Of a stretch of 64,000 nt of DNA, positions 35,433 to 48,287 are shown piece after piece; the first letter of the stretch is position 1, and the number at the start of each line of letters is the position of its first letter. A program made the position numbers and the translations under genes. The DNA lies in the NCBI GenBank assembly GCA_020746105.1, contig CM036617.1, forward strand, positions 34,439,898 to 34,503,897. The letters run 5' to 3'. This DNA comes from Trogon surrucura (lineage: Eukaryota; Chordata; Aves; Trogoniformes; Trogonidae). Under the pieces are notes generated by a model. That model did no database searches. It worked only from the letters and a program-made list of their open reading frames with translations, and was not told the origin of the DNA.

Positions 35433-36149
35433 GGTGCTGTCCTAGGTGGGTGAGGATGCTATCTCGGGTGGGTGCAGTGGTGTCCTGCGTGAGTGCAGAC
35501 GTTGTCCCTGGTGAGTGTAGATGCTGTCCCGCGTGGGTGCAGGTGCTGGCCCCAGTGAATGCAGACGCTGTCCTGGGTGGGTGCAGATGTTGTCCTGGGT
35601 GGGTGTGGTTATGCCCCGAGTGGGTGCGGTTGTGTCCCAGGTGGGTACAGGTGCTGTCCCTGGTGAGTGAGTGCAGATGATGTCCCAGGTGGGTGCAAGT
35701 GCTGTCCTGGGTGAATGAGTGCAGGTGGGTGCAATGGTGTCCCAGGTGGGTGTGGATGCACTCCCCGTGAGTGAAGATGCTGTCTCGGGTGAGTTAGCGC
35801 AGATGCTGTCCCGGGTGGGTGCGGTGGTGTCCTGAGTGGGTGCGGGTGCTGTCTCTGGAGAGTGCGTGCAGATGCTGTCCCGGGTGGGTGCGGTGATGTC
35901 CCAGGTGGGTGCAGATGCTGTCCTGGCTGTGTGCAATCGTGTCCCGGGTGGGTGCAGGTGCTGTCCCCAGGGAGTGCACGTGCTGTCCCCGGTGAGTGTA
36001 GATTCTGCCCCGGGTGAGTGAGTGCAGATCCTGTTCCAGGTAGGTGCGGTGGTGTCCCAGGTGGGTGCAGTGGTGTCCCCAGTGAGTGCAGATGCTGTCC
36101 CGGGTGGGTGCGGTGGTGTCCCAGGTGGGTGCGGGTGCTGTACCCGGGC
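35433..36149. repeat. GC-rich minisatellite, 21/22-bp unit, about 33 copies
   Basis: About 720 bp of variants on GTCCCGGGTGGGTGCAGATGCT. Units of 21 and 22 bp alternate, and a few carry a 4-bp GTGA-type insertion. Because the unit is not a multiple of three and lacks stops in several phases, long frames run through it on both strands without coding meaning. Unit variants (GCGGTG, GCAGAT, GTGGTT) are interspersed, as expected from unequal exchange. Confidence 0.92.
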
Positions 36150-36255
36150 GTGCCGCGCGTCGCCGGGCGGACGGTGCCGCTCCGTGGTGCAGCGCCGGCA
36201 CTGCAGGCTCCGCGGGGTGAAGCCGGCCCCGGCAGCCTCCCCGGCTCCTCTGGAC
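36140..36255. other. Small CpG-dense patch beside the minisatellite
   Basis: About 115 bp with clustered CpGs (GCGTGCCGCGCGTCGCCGGGCGG and after). Too short for a typical CpG island, and no exon or TATA is recognised. It may be a remnant of the sequence from which the minisatellite grew. Confidence 0.45.
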
Positions 36256-39200
36256 AAAGGGGACTGGGAAAGGCTGGGAGGTTGAGATGACGGGTGTCAT
36301 CTCCGGGTGGGCGTTTCAGCATGGCCGGGTTCAAAGGATGTGTCTGAGTACAGTCTAACAAGGTGCCGAGGGCTGGGCAGAGCTGGGTTTCATGTCTTAC
36401 AACAGGGGTTCGGCACAATGGGGACAAAGCTGAGGCTGTCACATCCAAAAATCCAGGCCTGAAAGGGCTCATTGTGGCACCTTGCTAGTCAACTAAAAAA
36501 TACCTTTCAGAGCACTGAAAATCCCGTGTTACAGGGGATCCCAGTCAGGTTAAGAACTGGGTGAAATTAAATGAAAATTCCTCTCCTTTTCTTTTTTCTT
36601 TTTCTTTTTTTTTTTTTTTTAAAATCTTGCCCCAGATGATACATGGCTTTGGAATGAGGATGTTTATAAGAAGCCTTGTTTTGTAAGTCGGAGACTAGCA
36701 GACCTTTACGTTGTGCTGCAGCTGATATTTACAGTGGATATTTAAGGAGGTATTTCAATAAGATTTTAAGAGAACAAGAGGGTCCAGAGACAGAAGGATG
36801 CAGTTAAAGGCCCTGTTCCCAGCTTTTCTAGGGGACTGGGGCAGGCAAGACCCCCTTTCCAGCCCCTTGTGTTCCTTACTTGTCTCTACTGTGTCCCCTC
36901 TGATGTTCCTGACATGCTGAAGCAGTGCCTACAACAGAGGGACATCCATCTAGGCACCGCCACAGTGCATACGATAATTGGAATAAGGCAAACAGATGGT
37001 AGGTCCAAAGGGGAGCCTCTGCCACCGACGTAGGCTGGCGGACAAACATTCCTGCTCTGGCAGCTGGAACAACGGTAGTGCAAATGAAACATGAACAATT
37101 TCCTCCCTGCTAGCAAAGAAAATAGCTCCAGGAAGAACTCATGGAGAATAATCGTCAGCCTCCTCTAGGTATCATGGGAACAGAGGCCATTCGGTAATCC
37201 CGGAGTAAACAGCAGCTTCTTATTTTTAATACAGAATAAAACACCAAGAATCTAAGAGCAGGTACTGTACAAGTGCTGAATTAGCTGCTCCAGTGCCCAT
37301 TCCTTCCTGACCTTTCACTGAAAATCGCTGAATTGAGGCATGTAGGAGTTTTACTGTAACTGCAATGAGCTCTTTACAGAGGCTGAATCTCTCATTACAG
37401 AACGATGCAGATACGACAAATGCTTCACATTCTTCCTGCTCCTGTCTTCACAGAAGATGGTGATCATCAGAGCAGTGAAATTCCTCCCAGCTCCAGCCCC
37501 TCTCTTGGGACTAGGACAGGTCTCTCTTGCTGACTTCAGATGTTTGTTGTTTTTTCTTCTTTTAGCCATGGTTAATACATGCTGCAGCCTTATAACATGC
37601 ACCACAGGCCTGCCAGTGTGTCCCCACAAACTTTCAGTAGCAGCAAGCAGGGTTGATACTGGCATTCACGACAACATACAAAGGTTATCTCTGCTGATAT
37701 CAAAAGAGAGAGACTGATGCAGAAGCCCCATAAACCTCAAAGAAGTCAAAATCCTGTAAAAACTTGCTGGTAATTCATAATAATATACCCATGACTGGTG
37801 CTATGTAGTTTGGTGTGACTATTCCTTGCAGAGGGAACTGTGTCATACTAGCAGAATAGCTGTATGCAGGCTTTCCAACATCAGCTAATTATGGATACAA
37901 AGGGAATAACAAAAGAATAGGGTAGACATACCTCCCTTATGTGTTTTCTGAGTTTCCAGTAACATTCCATACCACTGGCACAGTACCTGTCTTTTTGGCT
38001 CCTAATACAAGGAACATCCTTTTACCTCCTGAGGAATCCAGCAGATACTCCTGTCCTCATCCCAGCAGGTACCAGGACTCCCTCCGAGCAGAGGTCTCAA
38101 GCTCAGCTACGATCATTTTATACCGCAGGCTCTACTTCACTCACACTTGCGGATTAGTCTGTTTAAGAGGTTTCTCTGAAATACAGGGTTTGTGTATGGA
38201 TGGTGCAGTAAATACACGGCTACCAGCTTTTTCTATCTGCAGCAATTCACTGAGCACACGCCTCTGGCTCTGGTATAGAAAACCAATGAATACAAAACTG
38301 CCATGAACACACATGCTGTAATGAACACAGCTGCTGTTTGGTTTATTTTTCTTTTGGCTTTTGTTTTTGCTTTAAATAATTCTATATCCAGAGCTTGGAG
38401 AGTAATAACTTTTCATACCCCACCGCTTGGCACAGGGACAGACCAAGAGAAGTTAATGAGAGGCCTGCTCAGCCCTTATCATCCTTTTTCGTTCCCTTTC
38501 TCTTCCTCGGTCCTCGCTCCTTCCTTCCCTCCACCAGTAAAACTCTGCTCTCATTTCCTCAGACACAGAAGAAATAATATGGATAGGAAACATTTTGTCC
38601 TTCGGTCACACCCAGGAGCCCTGATCCAAAATGAATTCTCCAGCCAGTATCTCTCATCCAAACTCAGCAGTAGTAAAAGACCCAGTGGGAGACAGGAAAC
38701 ACATGAAACACAGGTGGTCCCCCTAAATTCATTTTTCCTCTTCATCTGATTCAGAAGGGAGAAAAAGAAGAAAAAATCTGCACATTCCTGTAACAGCAAA
38801 TAATACTGAAAAAGCCTCTGGCATTTCTCTGAGAAAGACTTGAGTATATTTTGCCAGGAAGGTTGGTTGAACACCATTACAGCTTCGTAACCCTGCATTT
38901 CTACACACAAGGCCTAGAAATCATTAAGGTTGTGGGAGAGAGTGGAGAGGTGGGGAGTGGGGAAGTGGGGGTCTGACTTGTGATACGAGCAGCAGCCATG
39001 CTGCCCAGGACTTTGGCACATCTCCTCCTTGTGATGGGGAGGATTTGGTTTCCATAGCAGCAACGGTATGATTTTTTTCCCCCCACCATCGTTTCCTCCC
39101 CAGGACTTGTGTTCCACGATTACTCGGGAGTTATATTTCACCCCAAGGCCTTCATTTTCCTACCGCGCGGTGCTCTGGCAGGTCTGCCTTTTGCCGATGT

Positions 39201-40040
39201 TGGCTTGGGGAGCGAGGGAGGGGGGCCTTGGGGATGCCGTGCAAGCATCGCTCTTGCCTCCCTCACCCCCTTAACACCGTCCCACAAAAAGCGCAGTGTT
39301 CCCTGTCCCCAACTGACTCCTCTTTGCCAAGGTCCCCCTTTTTCCTCGCTTGTCTCTAGCAATCAGCTCACGCATGCCTGGCTTTCCATAACAGAGCAGA
39401 GCTGTGTGCAAGTGCCAGGAGCTCGCACAAAGCCGGAGCGCTGCCCGCGGAGGAAATGTCAATACAGGAACACCAGGCTATTTACAAAACCCCTCTTTAT
39501 CCTGCGACGGAGAGGCATGTAGTCATGAAAACCGTTGTACCTGCATATACTCCCCTTTTGATTTTACCCACACGATATGCAGGGAGTCTCTTGTTTCTCT
39601 TGTTGCAGAGAAGGACGGTGTTGGGGTTTTTGCCAGCATGAAAGAGAGGAAAACACACTCTGAAGTAGAGTGGTGTAACTGCAAACCACACCAACTATTC
39701 TGGGGACTCGGAGGAGGATCTGGAAAGCAGTGCCAGTTCATTTTTGCAGCTGATTTATCTTCAAAACAAGTGCTCCTTTAGTTTTACATATTTGACATTT
39801 GCCTGCTTTGGAACCAAATGACCAAATTCTTATTAATACCATAAAATGCTTTCTCCTTCAGTGCAGAGCCCACACAGAGAAGAGGCCAAATTCTCCCTGA
39901 TTTTGGCAGGCTTCCCAAAATACGGGTGCATGCTATGTTGCACACGTGCTGATGCTACCTGTGCGCTGTGAGATCCCAACCCACGCATATGTGGCAGATG
40001 GGTCCTGAGAAGTCCTGCTGGCGGGTGGGATCATCTTCGT
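36256..40040. other. Intergenic DNA, no genes found
   Basis: A T-rich stretch lies near 36593-36620. The moderately GC-rich part at 39080-39480 has several overlapping short frames on both strands but no recognisable exon. Confidence 0.5.
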
Positions 40041-40218
40041 CGTAGAATGGCCTGGGCTGGAAGGGACCTCAGAGATCATTTTAATCCAACCTCCCTGTTG
40101 TGAGCAGGGACGCCACCTCTCGACTAGGTCAGGCAACACACGTGAGAACCGAACGGGAATCAAACCCGTGACCTTGGTGTTTCAAGCACCACGCTCAACC
40201 CACTGAGCTAAACCGGCC
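40041..40218 (-). mobile_element. TguSINE1-like SINE (tRNA-Ile-derived head, CR1 tail)
   Basis: On the minus strand the head (40218 to about 40144) reads GGCCGGTTTAGCTCAGTGGG (A box) through GGTTTGATTCC (B box) and resembles tRNA-Ile. The anticodon stem TGGTG/CACCA is intact around a loop reading TGA. The body continues into a CR1 3' end (GAGGTCCCTTCCAGCCC...CATTCTA) ending at 40041. A tRNA head with a CR1 tail is the structure described for passerine TguSINE1, mobilised by CR1. No acceptor-stem pairing is kept, so it is not a tRNA gene. Confidence 0.82.
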
Positions 40219-41887
40219 TGGGGGAGCTGGGGCTCAGAATCAGGCAGACACTGCCCCCAGCTTTTAGATCACAGCTGGCTCTGGTCCTACCAACACAGAG
40301 GCTGCCAGGCTGAGCTAAGGCGTACGTTTTTCAGCACAGGCTAACAATGTAGTGAGCAAAGGATACAGAGCCTGGTGCAGCGTGGTGCCTTGGCCTCTCG
40401 TGGAGGTCTCAGCCCATTCGGCAGTAGGAAGTGCATGGTTTGGCATCCACTCAGATACTGGTTGAGATTATTTCCACTGCTCCTACCAGCTTGTTCTGGC
40501 ATTTTGGACAAGTTAACTTCCCTTCACCTAGGAGAAAGAGTTCGCTTATAGGCATAAAGATGTATTTCCACCACTTAGAGGTGTTATTTTTAGTCACTAA
40601 TGTTTTGAAGCACCTTGAGAGAAATGGTTTTAGCTTTACTTTTAGTAATACCATCGGACTGAGGTGGTGGAAGAGTCCCAAAGGCTGCACTCAGGAATCA
40701 AGACCTCCTTGTGGCAAGACGTGCTGAGATAAATGTGACCACAAAAATCCTATTAATTTCCATATGTCACTGAATTCTCCAGTCATCTTGGAAGAGCCTT
40801 TCACTGGAGCATAACATCTGTTCTGGCTCAGAAAGATGGTAGTAACATCACGTCTTAATTAAAACTGTGTGTACAGTGTGGGAGACATACCGGTACCTCC
40901 TAGAAAAAAAGGATCTTGGTGGCTTTGCTCCCAGGTGCTGACAAGAAATGCCTGTTACTCTCATTGTCTTGGTGAATCCTGAGGCTCAATTTGTCAGAGT
41001 CAAAACGGAATTCAGAGGAAAAGCAGGAAAACAATTCTGCTTCCCCTTCACAGAGTGTCCCTTGGCTGCACAAAATATCGTTATCCTTCACAACCAGGTG
41101 GTATGAAAGCTCCTCTAGGTGGCATTTCAGGGGTAACAGAGGTAGGTCACAGGTTCAGCATGGTACACTCTATCCTTCTTTTCACTACACTGGAAATCTC
41201 TCTCTAAATATAATGACTCTTCTCAACCATGCACAAATCAGGGTGATCCTTCTACATTAGCTATTACATTCTCAGTCAGGCTCACTAACTGATTGCAATG
41301 CAAATATTTTTTATTCTCAGTATGCCTTTCTTGCAGACCTCGCAGCAAGACTAGCATGGTGATCATCTCAGTCAGCTATGAATACACCTTCAGGAACCTG
41401 TTTCCAGCATTCAACCCTCATTTGGGCACTGTGAGTTTCCCCAAAAGTAAAATTTCAGGAGAACTCTGTTCTTAAACTGCTTTTGTTTGAGTGAGACTGA
41501 AATCAAACTGGAAACTTCTCAGAGGATGCACCAATGAAACTGTTAAAATATCAGTTTTGGTTGAATTCACTCAATAAAAGGATCTTTGTAGAGCCCTTCA
41601 GGATATATCATGAAATAGATATAAAAAATGAATATTCAGAATATGTAAGTGAGAATACGTGTTTCACTGAGCATCAGGCTCCGATGTCTCCCTCATCCCA
41701 CCAAGTTCCTCTGCGACCACACAGTCTGTGAGTTCTGGATTCCCATTGCCAAAATTTCTTTTCAGAAGTTAAAATAGGTGCTGTTCTTCTTATCTAAACA
41801 CAGTTGTCTGCCATGTAGGTGCCCACATCTGAGTCATGTGGCTTAGATGCCATTTGTAGGCAATGGAAAGAAACAGGCCCTTCTAGG
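40219..41887. other. Intergenic DNA, no genes found
   Basis: No repeat or exon signature was recognised between the SINE and the LTR. Confidence 0.5.
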
Positions 41888-42974
41888 GGTGGTGGTTTGA
41901 TCCTGGCTGGCCGCCAGGCACCCACCACAGCCACCCTATCACTTCCCCTTCTCAGGTAGATGGAGGAGAGAGAATATATTGAAGGGCTCATGAGCTGAGG
42001 TAAGGACAGGGAGATCAGTCAGCAACTACCATCACAGGCAAAGGAGACTCAGCTTGGGTAAATTAGCTGAATTTATTACCAATCAAACTAGAGAAGGGCA
42101 GTGAAAAATAAAAGTTAAAAATAACACCCCTGCCTTCTTCCTGTTCCTTTACCTCCTCCCCCTGAGTGGTGCAGGGGGACAGGGAGTGGGAGTTGCAGTC
42201 AGTTCTTTAGATGTTGACTCTGCTGCTCCTTCTTCCTCGGGGGGAGGACTCCTCACTCTTCCCTGACTCCAGAGCGGGGTCTCTCTCACGGGAGTCTATT
42301 CCTCACAAAGTTTCTTCAACACAAGTACTTCCTACAGTTCTTCACAAAATTCCCCAGCAGGAGACAGTTCCATGGGGTGCAGTCCTTCAGGAGCAGACAG
42401 CTCCCGTGTGAGTTCCCTGCAGGGTCACAGTTCCTGCCAGCAAACCTGATCTAGTGTGGGGTCCTCTCTTCATGGGCTACTGCTCCTGCCAGGAGCCTGC
42501 TCCAGTGCAGGCTTCCCACACGGTCACAGGCATCCTTCAGGCATCCTTCAGGCATCCACCTGCTCTGGTCTGGGGTCCTCCATGGGCCACAGGTGGACTT
42601 CTACATCCCATCACCTCCATCAACTGCAGGGGGACAGCCTGCCTCACCATCGTCTTCATCACAACCCAGGGGAATTTCTGCTCCGCCTCCTGGAGTGCAT
42701 CCTTCCCACCTTCTCCACAGACCTTGGTGTGTTCATGTATTCTCACTTCTCTCTCTCTCTCTGCAATTGTGCAGTAGTTTTTTCTCCCCTTCTTAAATGC
42801 ATTATCTCAGAGGTGTTACCACAATCGTGATAGGCTCAGCCTTGGCCAGTGACGGCTCTGTCTTTGGAGCAAACTGGTACCGGCTCTTCCAAGGGGAAAT
42901 TTCTTGAAGCTTCTCACAGAAACCACCTCTACAGTCCTTCGGCTACCAAAACCTAGCAATGCAAACCCAATACA
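41888..42974 (-). mobile_element. Solo LTR of an avian endogenous retrovirus, minus strand, fossil
   Basis: On the minus strand it starts TGTATTGGGTTTGCATTGC at 42974 and ends near GGATCAAACCACC at 41888, about 1.09 kb. It contains an ATTTAAGAAGG promoter-like word, an AATAAA signal and several internal repeats built on CTGCTCCAGTGTGGG-like words. Nearly matching 5-bp flanks (CTAGG and GTAGG) suggest a target duplication. No internal viral genes are present. The family name is uncertain, and it looks older than the LTR at 9351. Confidence 0.7.
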
Positions 42975-43104
42975 GTAGGTGTAACTTGTCACACCTAAAT
43001 AGCTTAGAATGAGAATGAGAAGCATCTAGCTTTTCTCTATGGACTACAAAAGAGGTCTTGATTGACTAAACCAAGTAGAATTATCAGTACCTCATTAAGG
43101 CGTC

Positions 43105-43270
43105 ACGGAATGGTTTAGTCTGGAGCTCCAAAGCCCCACTTAGAGCAGAGCTAACTTCAAAGGTAGATCAGGTTGCTGAGATCCTTGTCCAACTGAGTTT
43201 TGAAATATCCATGGCTGGACATACAACTGCCTTTCTGGGCAACACCCTCACTGTGGAGGAAAAAAAAAAC
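43105..43270 (-). repeat. CR1 LINE fragment without tail
   Basis: Read on the + strand: AGATCAGGTTGCTGAGATCC, TGTCCAACTGAGTTTTGAA and CTTTCTGGGCAACACCCTCA. This is the reverse complement of the CR1 ORF2 end and 3' UTR, moderately decayed. Confidence 0.65.
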
Positions 43271-46200
43271 CACATTATTTGGAGTTGGAATTTCCCTTGG
43301 TATAACTGTTAACTGCTGTCCCTTACCTTTTCACTGTGCAGCATGAGATCCTTTTACTCAGGCTTAGTCTGGCTTTGTCTTTCTCTATAATCCTCCATTA
43401 GGGAGGGCTATAAAGGCAGGAGGAAATCCCATCCTCGGTTTCCTAGTCATGGGGCAATGATCATCTGTGTATTCTTTGAAAACTCAGCAAACCCCAAGAT
43501 TTTTCAGATTACTTACTGCATGCTCAAATGTCGGGCTTTCCCAGAAAAGCTCTCTTCTCCATCAGAAAAATTTATATCCAGCACTAGTGCTGAAGTGGGA
43601 AGATTTATGCTACGCCACTAATTTATTTTTCTATTTTGGGTTCATCCTTCCTTTGATAGCTGAGCTGGATTTACATCTCTTGGTATAATCTGATGTTGGT
43701 ACGAACATGTGTTTTGACGTTGGAGGCATAGTACAAAGGCGGTCCCACAATCCAGGATATAACTCTTCCCTTGTAGGTCTTTCCGTCTATATAAAGCATG
43801 GTATAACTGATTACAAAGCAGATAGAAAGAACACATGGGTCACAACTGTAAGGCTATGTGGCTGTGCAATGAATTCTGTGAACGTGCTTAGCTCTTAAGT
43901 TACAAACTGTTTTGATTAGTTCCATTTCTTTGCTTCTTCTAGTGGTTTTGTGGCCTGCTTGTTCTTTCAAATAAAATTAATAAACAAATAAAACCAATGC
44001 AAACCTACTCTTATTTTATTCCTCTTTCTGTTAGGTCATTTAGTATGACAGTATGGTAAGTCAGCTCTGCAAGATAAATATAAAAAAGCTGATATTCAAT
44101 CAATTTTTGTTTTATTATGGATGGTGTCAATATAAATGCTGACCATAATTAAGAGCTCATTCTGGAGCTGTTTTGCCTCTGCTGAAGGCAAGTGAATAAT
44201 GGCATAGTCAGGAAAGTCTAGAACTGCAAAAATTAAGTGAGTAGAATTAATCAAAAATTCAGAAGCTTGGTGATTTGTGGCCTTGTGAAAGCCTAGGCAG
44301 CTCATTTCATAGGATTTTATTTTAAAAAGAAAATAGGAGCTGCATAAATATGTAAATGAGACATCCAAGAATGAGCAAGCGGGAGAAATATTATTGCTAT
44401 TTGTCTGGCTGGCCTGATATATATATATATATTAACAAAAACAAGCTTGGAATAGCACATGGCTCTTGTGTTCATTTTTAAACATAGTTGCAGAGCTGAA
44501 AGTGTGTGCCTATGCATGTAAATAAGTGATAAAAATACGGATGGAAGCATATGCATCCAAATGAGTTGGCACCTCTATTCAAAGAGCAGAGAAATCTGTA
44601 CGTTCCGTGATTTCTTTTAAATTCCAAGAATCTTTCTTCCTGGACTTGTCTGCATATTCTCAAGCACTAAACAAATTCTTCTAAGATACTGGAGTCCTTC
44701 AATTTCACTGCTATGTTTCACATTTTCTGCCAACAATTCAATGCTCTCTCTCAAAATATTTCTCATGCGAGACTCTCATATACTGACCTTACCACCATAT
44801 TCTTCTACAATAGTGTTAATGGTTGTTTTCATTCAGCAGGAATTTCTTCCATTAAGAAACTACAACAATCAGTACAACCAAGAATTTGGCCTCTTCAGGA
44901 TGTTCCCCTAAAGACTGATGAAATTATAGATTCTACAGCTCTAGCTCACAGAACACCCTTCCAAATCCAGGTCTAGTTCCCAGTGTAGTGGCTTGAGTTG
45001 TATCATCAGCACCATGAGTGAAACCCAGTAAAATCTCAGTTTACATCAGATATGCTGAAATAAATAAAAATTAATACTAGATAATGGAGAACGAAGACTG
45101 CAGTGCACATCATTAAATAACAAAAATAACAAGAGAGAGGCTATGGAAGATTTTTTTTGTGATCCCTTGCAGGGAAAAAAAATGAGCACTTTGAAAATGT
45201 TAAGGAAATGTAACAGTGATGTGCTACAGTTTCTGGTGAGCAAAGATCAGACCCACTGGCAATGCTCAACTGTGAACAAAAATTGTAATTCTTATCAGTT
45301 CTGCAGGCCAAAATGTGAAAACAGGCATGTACAGGGACGCTGAAGGACTGATTTGTCTAATTTGTTTTAACAGACAGGAATACTGAGAACACTGTAAAAT
45401 GAAAATGGAAGAAACATCAGAGTACTTTACTCTCAAACCAAGAAGTACATTGAATTAGAAGCTAAGTATTGGTCTAGACATGCAGGTCACAGGAAACGAA
45501 GGCAGTTTATTTCACTAAATTAACAGTGTGAAGCAATTTCCCTCATAGTTCCAGTGCAGCAGTCCTACCACTGTATATAACTGGTAAATCAAGGTAAGCT
45601 TTGATTAGAATCTCATTTCTAATAGTCATCTCAGTCTGTGAATCCTCCTGAGGGCAGAAAATTGTTTAAAATGGATCTCACTTTGCAAACATCCAAGTTC
45701 TTTTCCTCCCGTAGATCACTAGCCAAACTCAGGAGGATAGTAGCCAGAAGGTGACTTTTGCCTTTTAATATGCACTTCATTTTGCAGCTTCTCCTCCTCT
45801 TGTCCTTTTACAAGTCCATCATGGGTGTCAGTCGAATTAGGTCTCCCATGGGAAATGCAGAACTCCAATCTCCAGCCAATGAGCTTCAGAGTATACAACT
45901 TGTACAGCAGCACTAAAAAAAGAGGTTGGTTGTCTTAATTTGATTTTGCAGTCAAGATGAACTACCCGCTTTTTGTCCAATATAGTTCCATTTCTCCCCA
46001 ATTAGTAAAACTGATTTTTCCACTCCAAATTATCTGGGAATATTTGCTTCAATATTTAAACACACTCTCTTTCATAGCGTTTCTACTCTTTATATTTTAT
46101 CATAAGATTTTACTCAATTTTGTTTGCATTTGTTCTTCCATCAAGAGAATTTTGAACTCACGTCTATAATCACACTTTCAGTTCCCAGGCAGCTTATATG

Positions 46201-47358
46201 TGGGGAAAGGTAATTCACACTCCTCCAGACCAGGGATTAACCTGATTAATCACAGTTGATCAGTATACTTAAAACACAAACCATGACCTCCACAAGATAT
46301 TCACTTGTCTTCCATCCTCAAAGCTGAAAATTTTAAATACTCTCCAACTCAAAACATACCTATGAAAACCTCAATCTGCAAACAGGAGAAAAAAAATCCA
46401 CAGCAATTTCAAATTGTTCCCTCTGCTCGCTTGAATATAAACAAGAATAAAAATGCTGCTTCCCACAGCGGATAAGGCAGGAAGTAGGAAACAGTTCAAA
46501 ATTTCCTGAGATGGTCTGTAGAAACTGCATACTCAGACAGAATTTGAGAACAAAATGACTGAAGTTGGTTTCGCTTTGTTCATTAAACAAGGTGGTTTGT
46601 GAAAATGGTAACTCAGAATGTAATTACTACATTATTGCAAACCCACTGATTTTTACTGAAACGAAGGGCCTTACCTATGGCTGCAACTTTTGACTGCTTA
46701 CAGATGAAATTTTTTTATAGCGTGCTTCCTATTCAAACAAAAATATATCCTGACATTCCTACCCCTTAAAAAAAGTGTGTACTTCGCACTGTGGGCCTGC
46801 TAACAGCAGCCAGAGCTAGTCTGAAAACATTAAAGGGCATTGTAGTGTCCAATGGTAGACAACTATGACTTTTGAGAGGCATGAGGGTCAGAAGCTCCCA
46901 GTTGTAGCGCAGCTCCCAGACCAACTCTGTGTCCCATGACTCCTGAAAAAGAGCTGTTTTTTGCATTGCAGAGACTCTGCTTTCAGGATGCCGTATGAAA
47001 GATCCAAACACAGCTGCAGATGCCTCTTGCAGATGTCTTGTGTAAAGCCATGAGACTTCCACTCTTTGGGTGTCTCCTAGAAATCTCTCCCTGTGCTTCC
47101 TCAGCTTTGCGGGCATCTAATATGTGTCTCACAGCTCTGAAATTTTGGAATGGTGCTTTCAGGGCCATCTTGGGGTACAGACCTCTTGGTCTTTAGATCT
47201 TACATATTTAGAAGACAATCCCTTCAGATCTTTGTGTTATGCTTGCAGAGTTGCCCATACCATCTTTACTAGCGACACTGTCCACAAAGAAGAATAAAAC
47301 CACTGTAAATTCACACATTAGAAGTTCCCTCTTAATGCTTTCTTATAAGGAGTATGGT
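43271..47358. other. AT-rich intergenic DNA with one candidate exon
   Basis: Apart from the candidate exon at 45719-45912, only short frames and a small TA microsatellite near 44418-44431 are visible. Confidence 0.5.
45719..45912 (-). other. Candidate terminal coding exon, not identified
   Basis: On the minus strand a strong acceptor (AACCTCTTTTTTTAG ending at 45913) opens a stop-free 64-codon frame: LLYKLYTLKLIGWRLEFC, then HDGLVKGQEEEKLQNEV, ending SGYYPPEFG-stop. Composition looks protein-like in an AT-rich region. I do not recognise the family and find no upstream partner exon, so chance is possible. Confidence 0.25.
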
Positions 47359-48287
47359 ATAGAATCATGGAATCATAAAGGTTGGAAAGGACCTTTAAGA
47401 CCAAGTCCAACCTACAGCCCTACACCACCCTAACACTAAACCATCTCCTGAAGTGCCACATCCAGCTGTTTTTTAAACACATCCAGGGATGGTGACTCCA
47501 CCACCTCCCTTGGCAACACATTCCAGTGCTTCACCACCCTTTCGTTGAAGGAGTTTCTCCTAATATCTGAACTAAACTTCCCCCTGGTACAACTTGAACC
47601 TATTCCCTCTTGTCCTATCACTATTCACCAGGGAGAAGAGGCCAACACTCATCTCACTACAGCTGCCTTTCAGGTAGTTGTAGAGAGCCATAAGGTCTCC
47701 CCTCAGCCTCCTCTTCTCCAGGCTGAACACCCCCAGCTCCCTAAGCCTCTCTTTATAAGACTTATCCTCTAGTCCGCTAATCATTCTGGTTGCCCTTCTC
47801 TGTACCTTCTCCAGTACCTCGATGTCCTTCCTCTACTGTGGAGCCCAGAACTGCACACGGGACTCGAGGTGTGGCCTCACCAGGGCCGAGTACAGGGGCA
47901 CAATCACTTCCCTGGTCCTACTGGCCACACTATTCCTAATACAGACCAGGATGCCATTGGCCTTCTTGTCCTCCTGGGCACACTGCTGGCTCATGTTCAG
48001 CTGGCTGTCCATCAACACCCCCAGGTCCCTCTCTGCCTGGCAGCTCTCCAGCCACTCCTCCCCAAGCCTGTAGCGCTGCTGGGGGTTGTTGTGGCTAAGG
48101 TGCAGGACCCAGAATTTGGCCTTGTCGAATTTCATGCAATTGGCCTTGGACCAGCAATCCAGACTGTCCAAATCTCTCTGAAGAGCCTCTCTACCTTCCA
48201 ACAGATCAACGCTTCCTCCCAGTTTTGTGTCATCTGCAAACTTACTAAGGGTGCACTCTATCCCCTTATCCAGGTCATTGATAATAA
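47359..48287 (-). repeat. CR1 LINE, 5'-truncated 3' part with RT C-terminal coding remnants
   Basis: Minus-strand frames 48201-47833 ([56 protein letters not shown]), 47784-47572 ([20 protein letters not shown]) and 47621-47436 ([20 protein letters not shown]) are consecutive parts of CR1 ORF2, separated by a few frame changes. The 3' UTR and CCATGATTCTATA end lie at 47359. This is the best-preserved CR1 coding remnant outside the PHF7-like island. Confidence 0.92.

Noticed and set aside
35442-36472. Minus-strand frames of 271 and 287 codons rich in His, Pro and Thr
   Set aside because: They are translations of the 21/22-bp minisatellite in different phases. The unit length and lack of stop words create them by chance.
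40144-40218. A functional tRNA gene on the minus strand
   Set aside because: The A and B boxes are present, but the acceptor stem does not pair and the sequence runs directly into a CR1 tail, so it is a SINE head.
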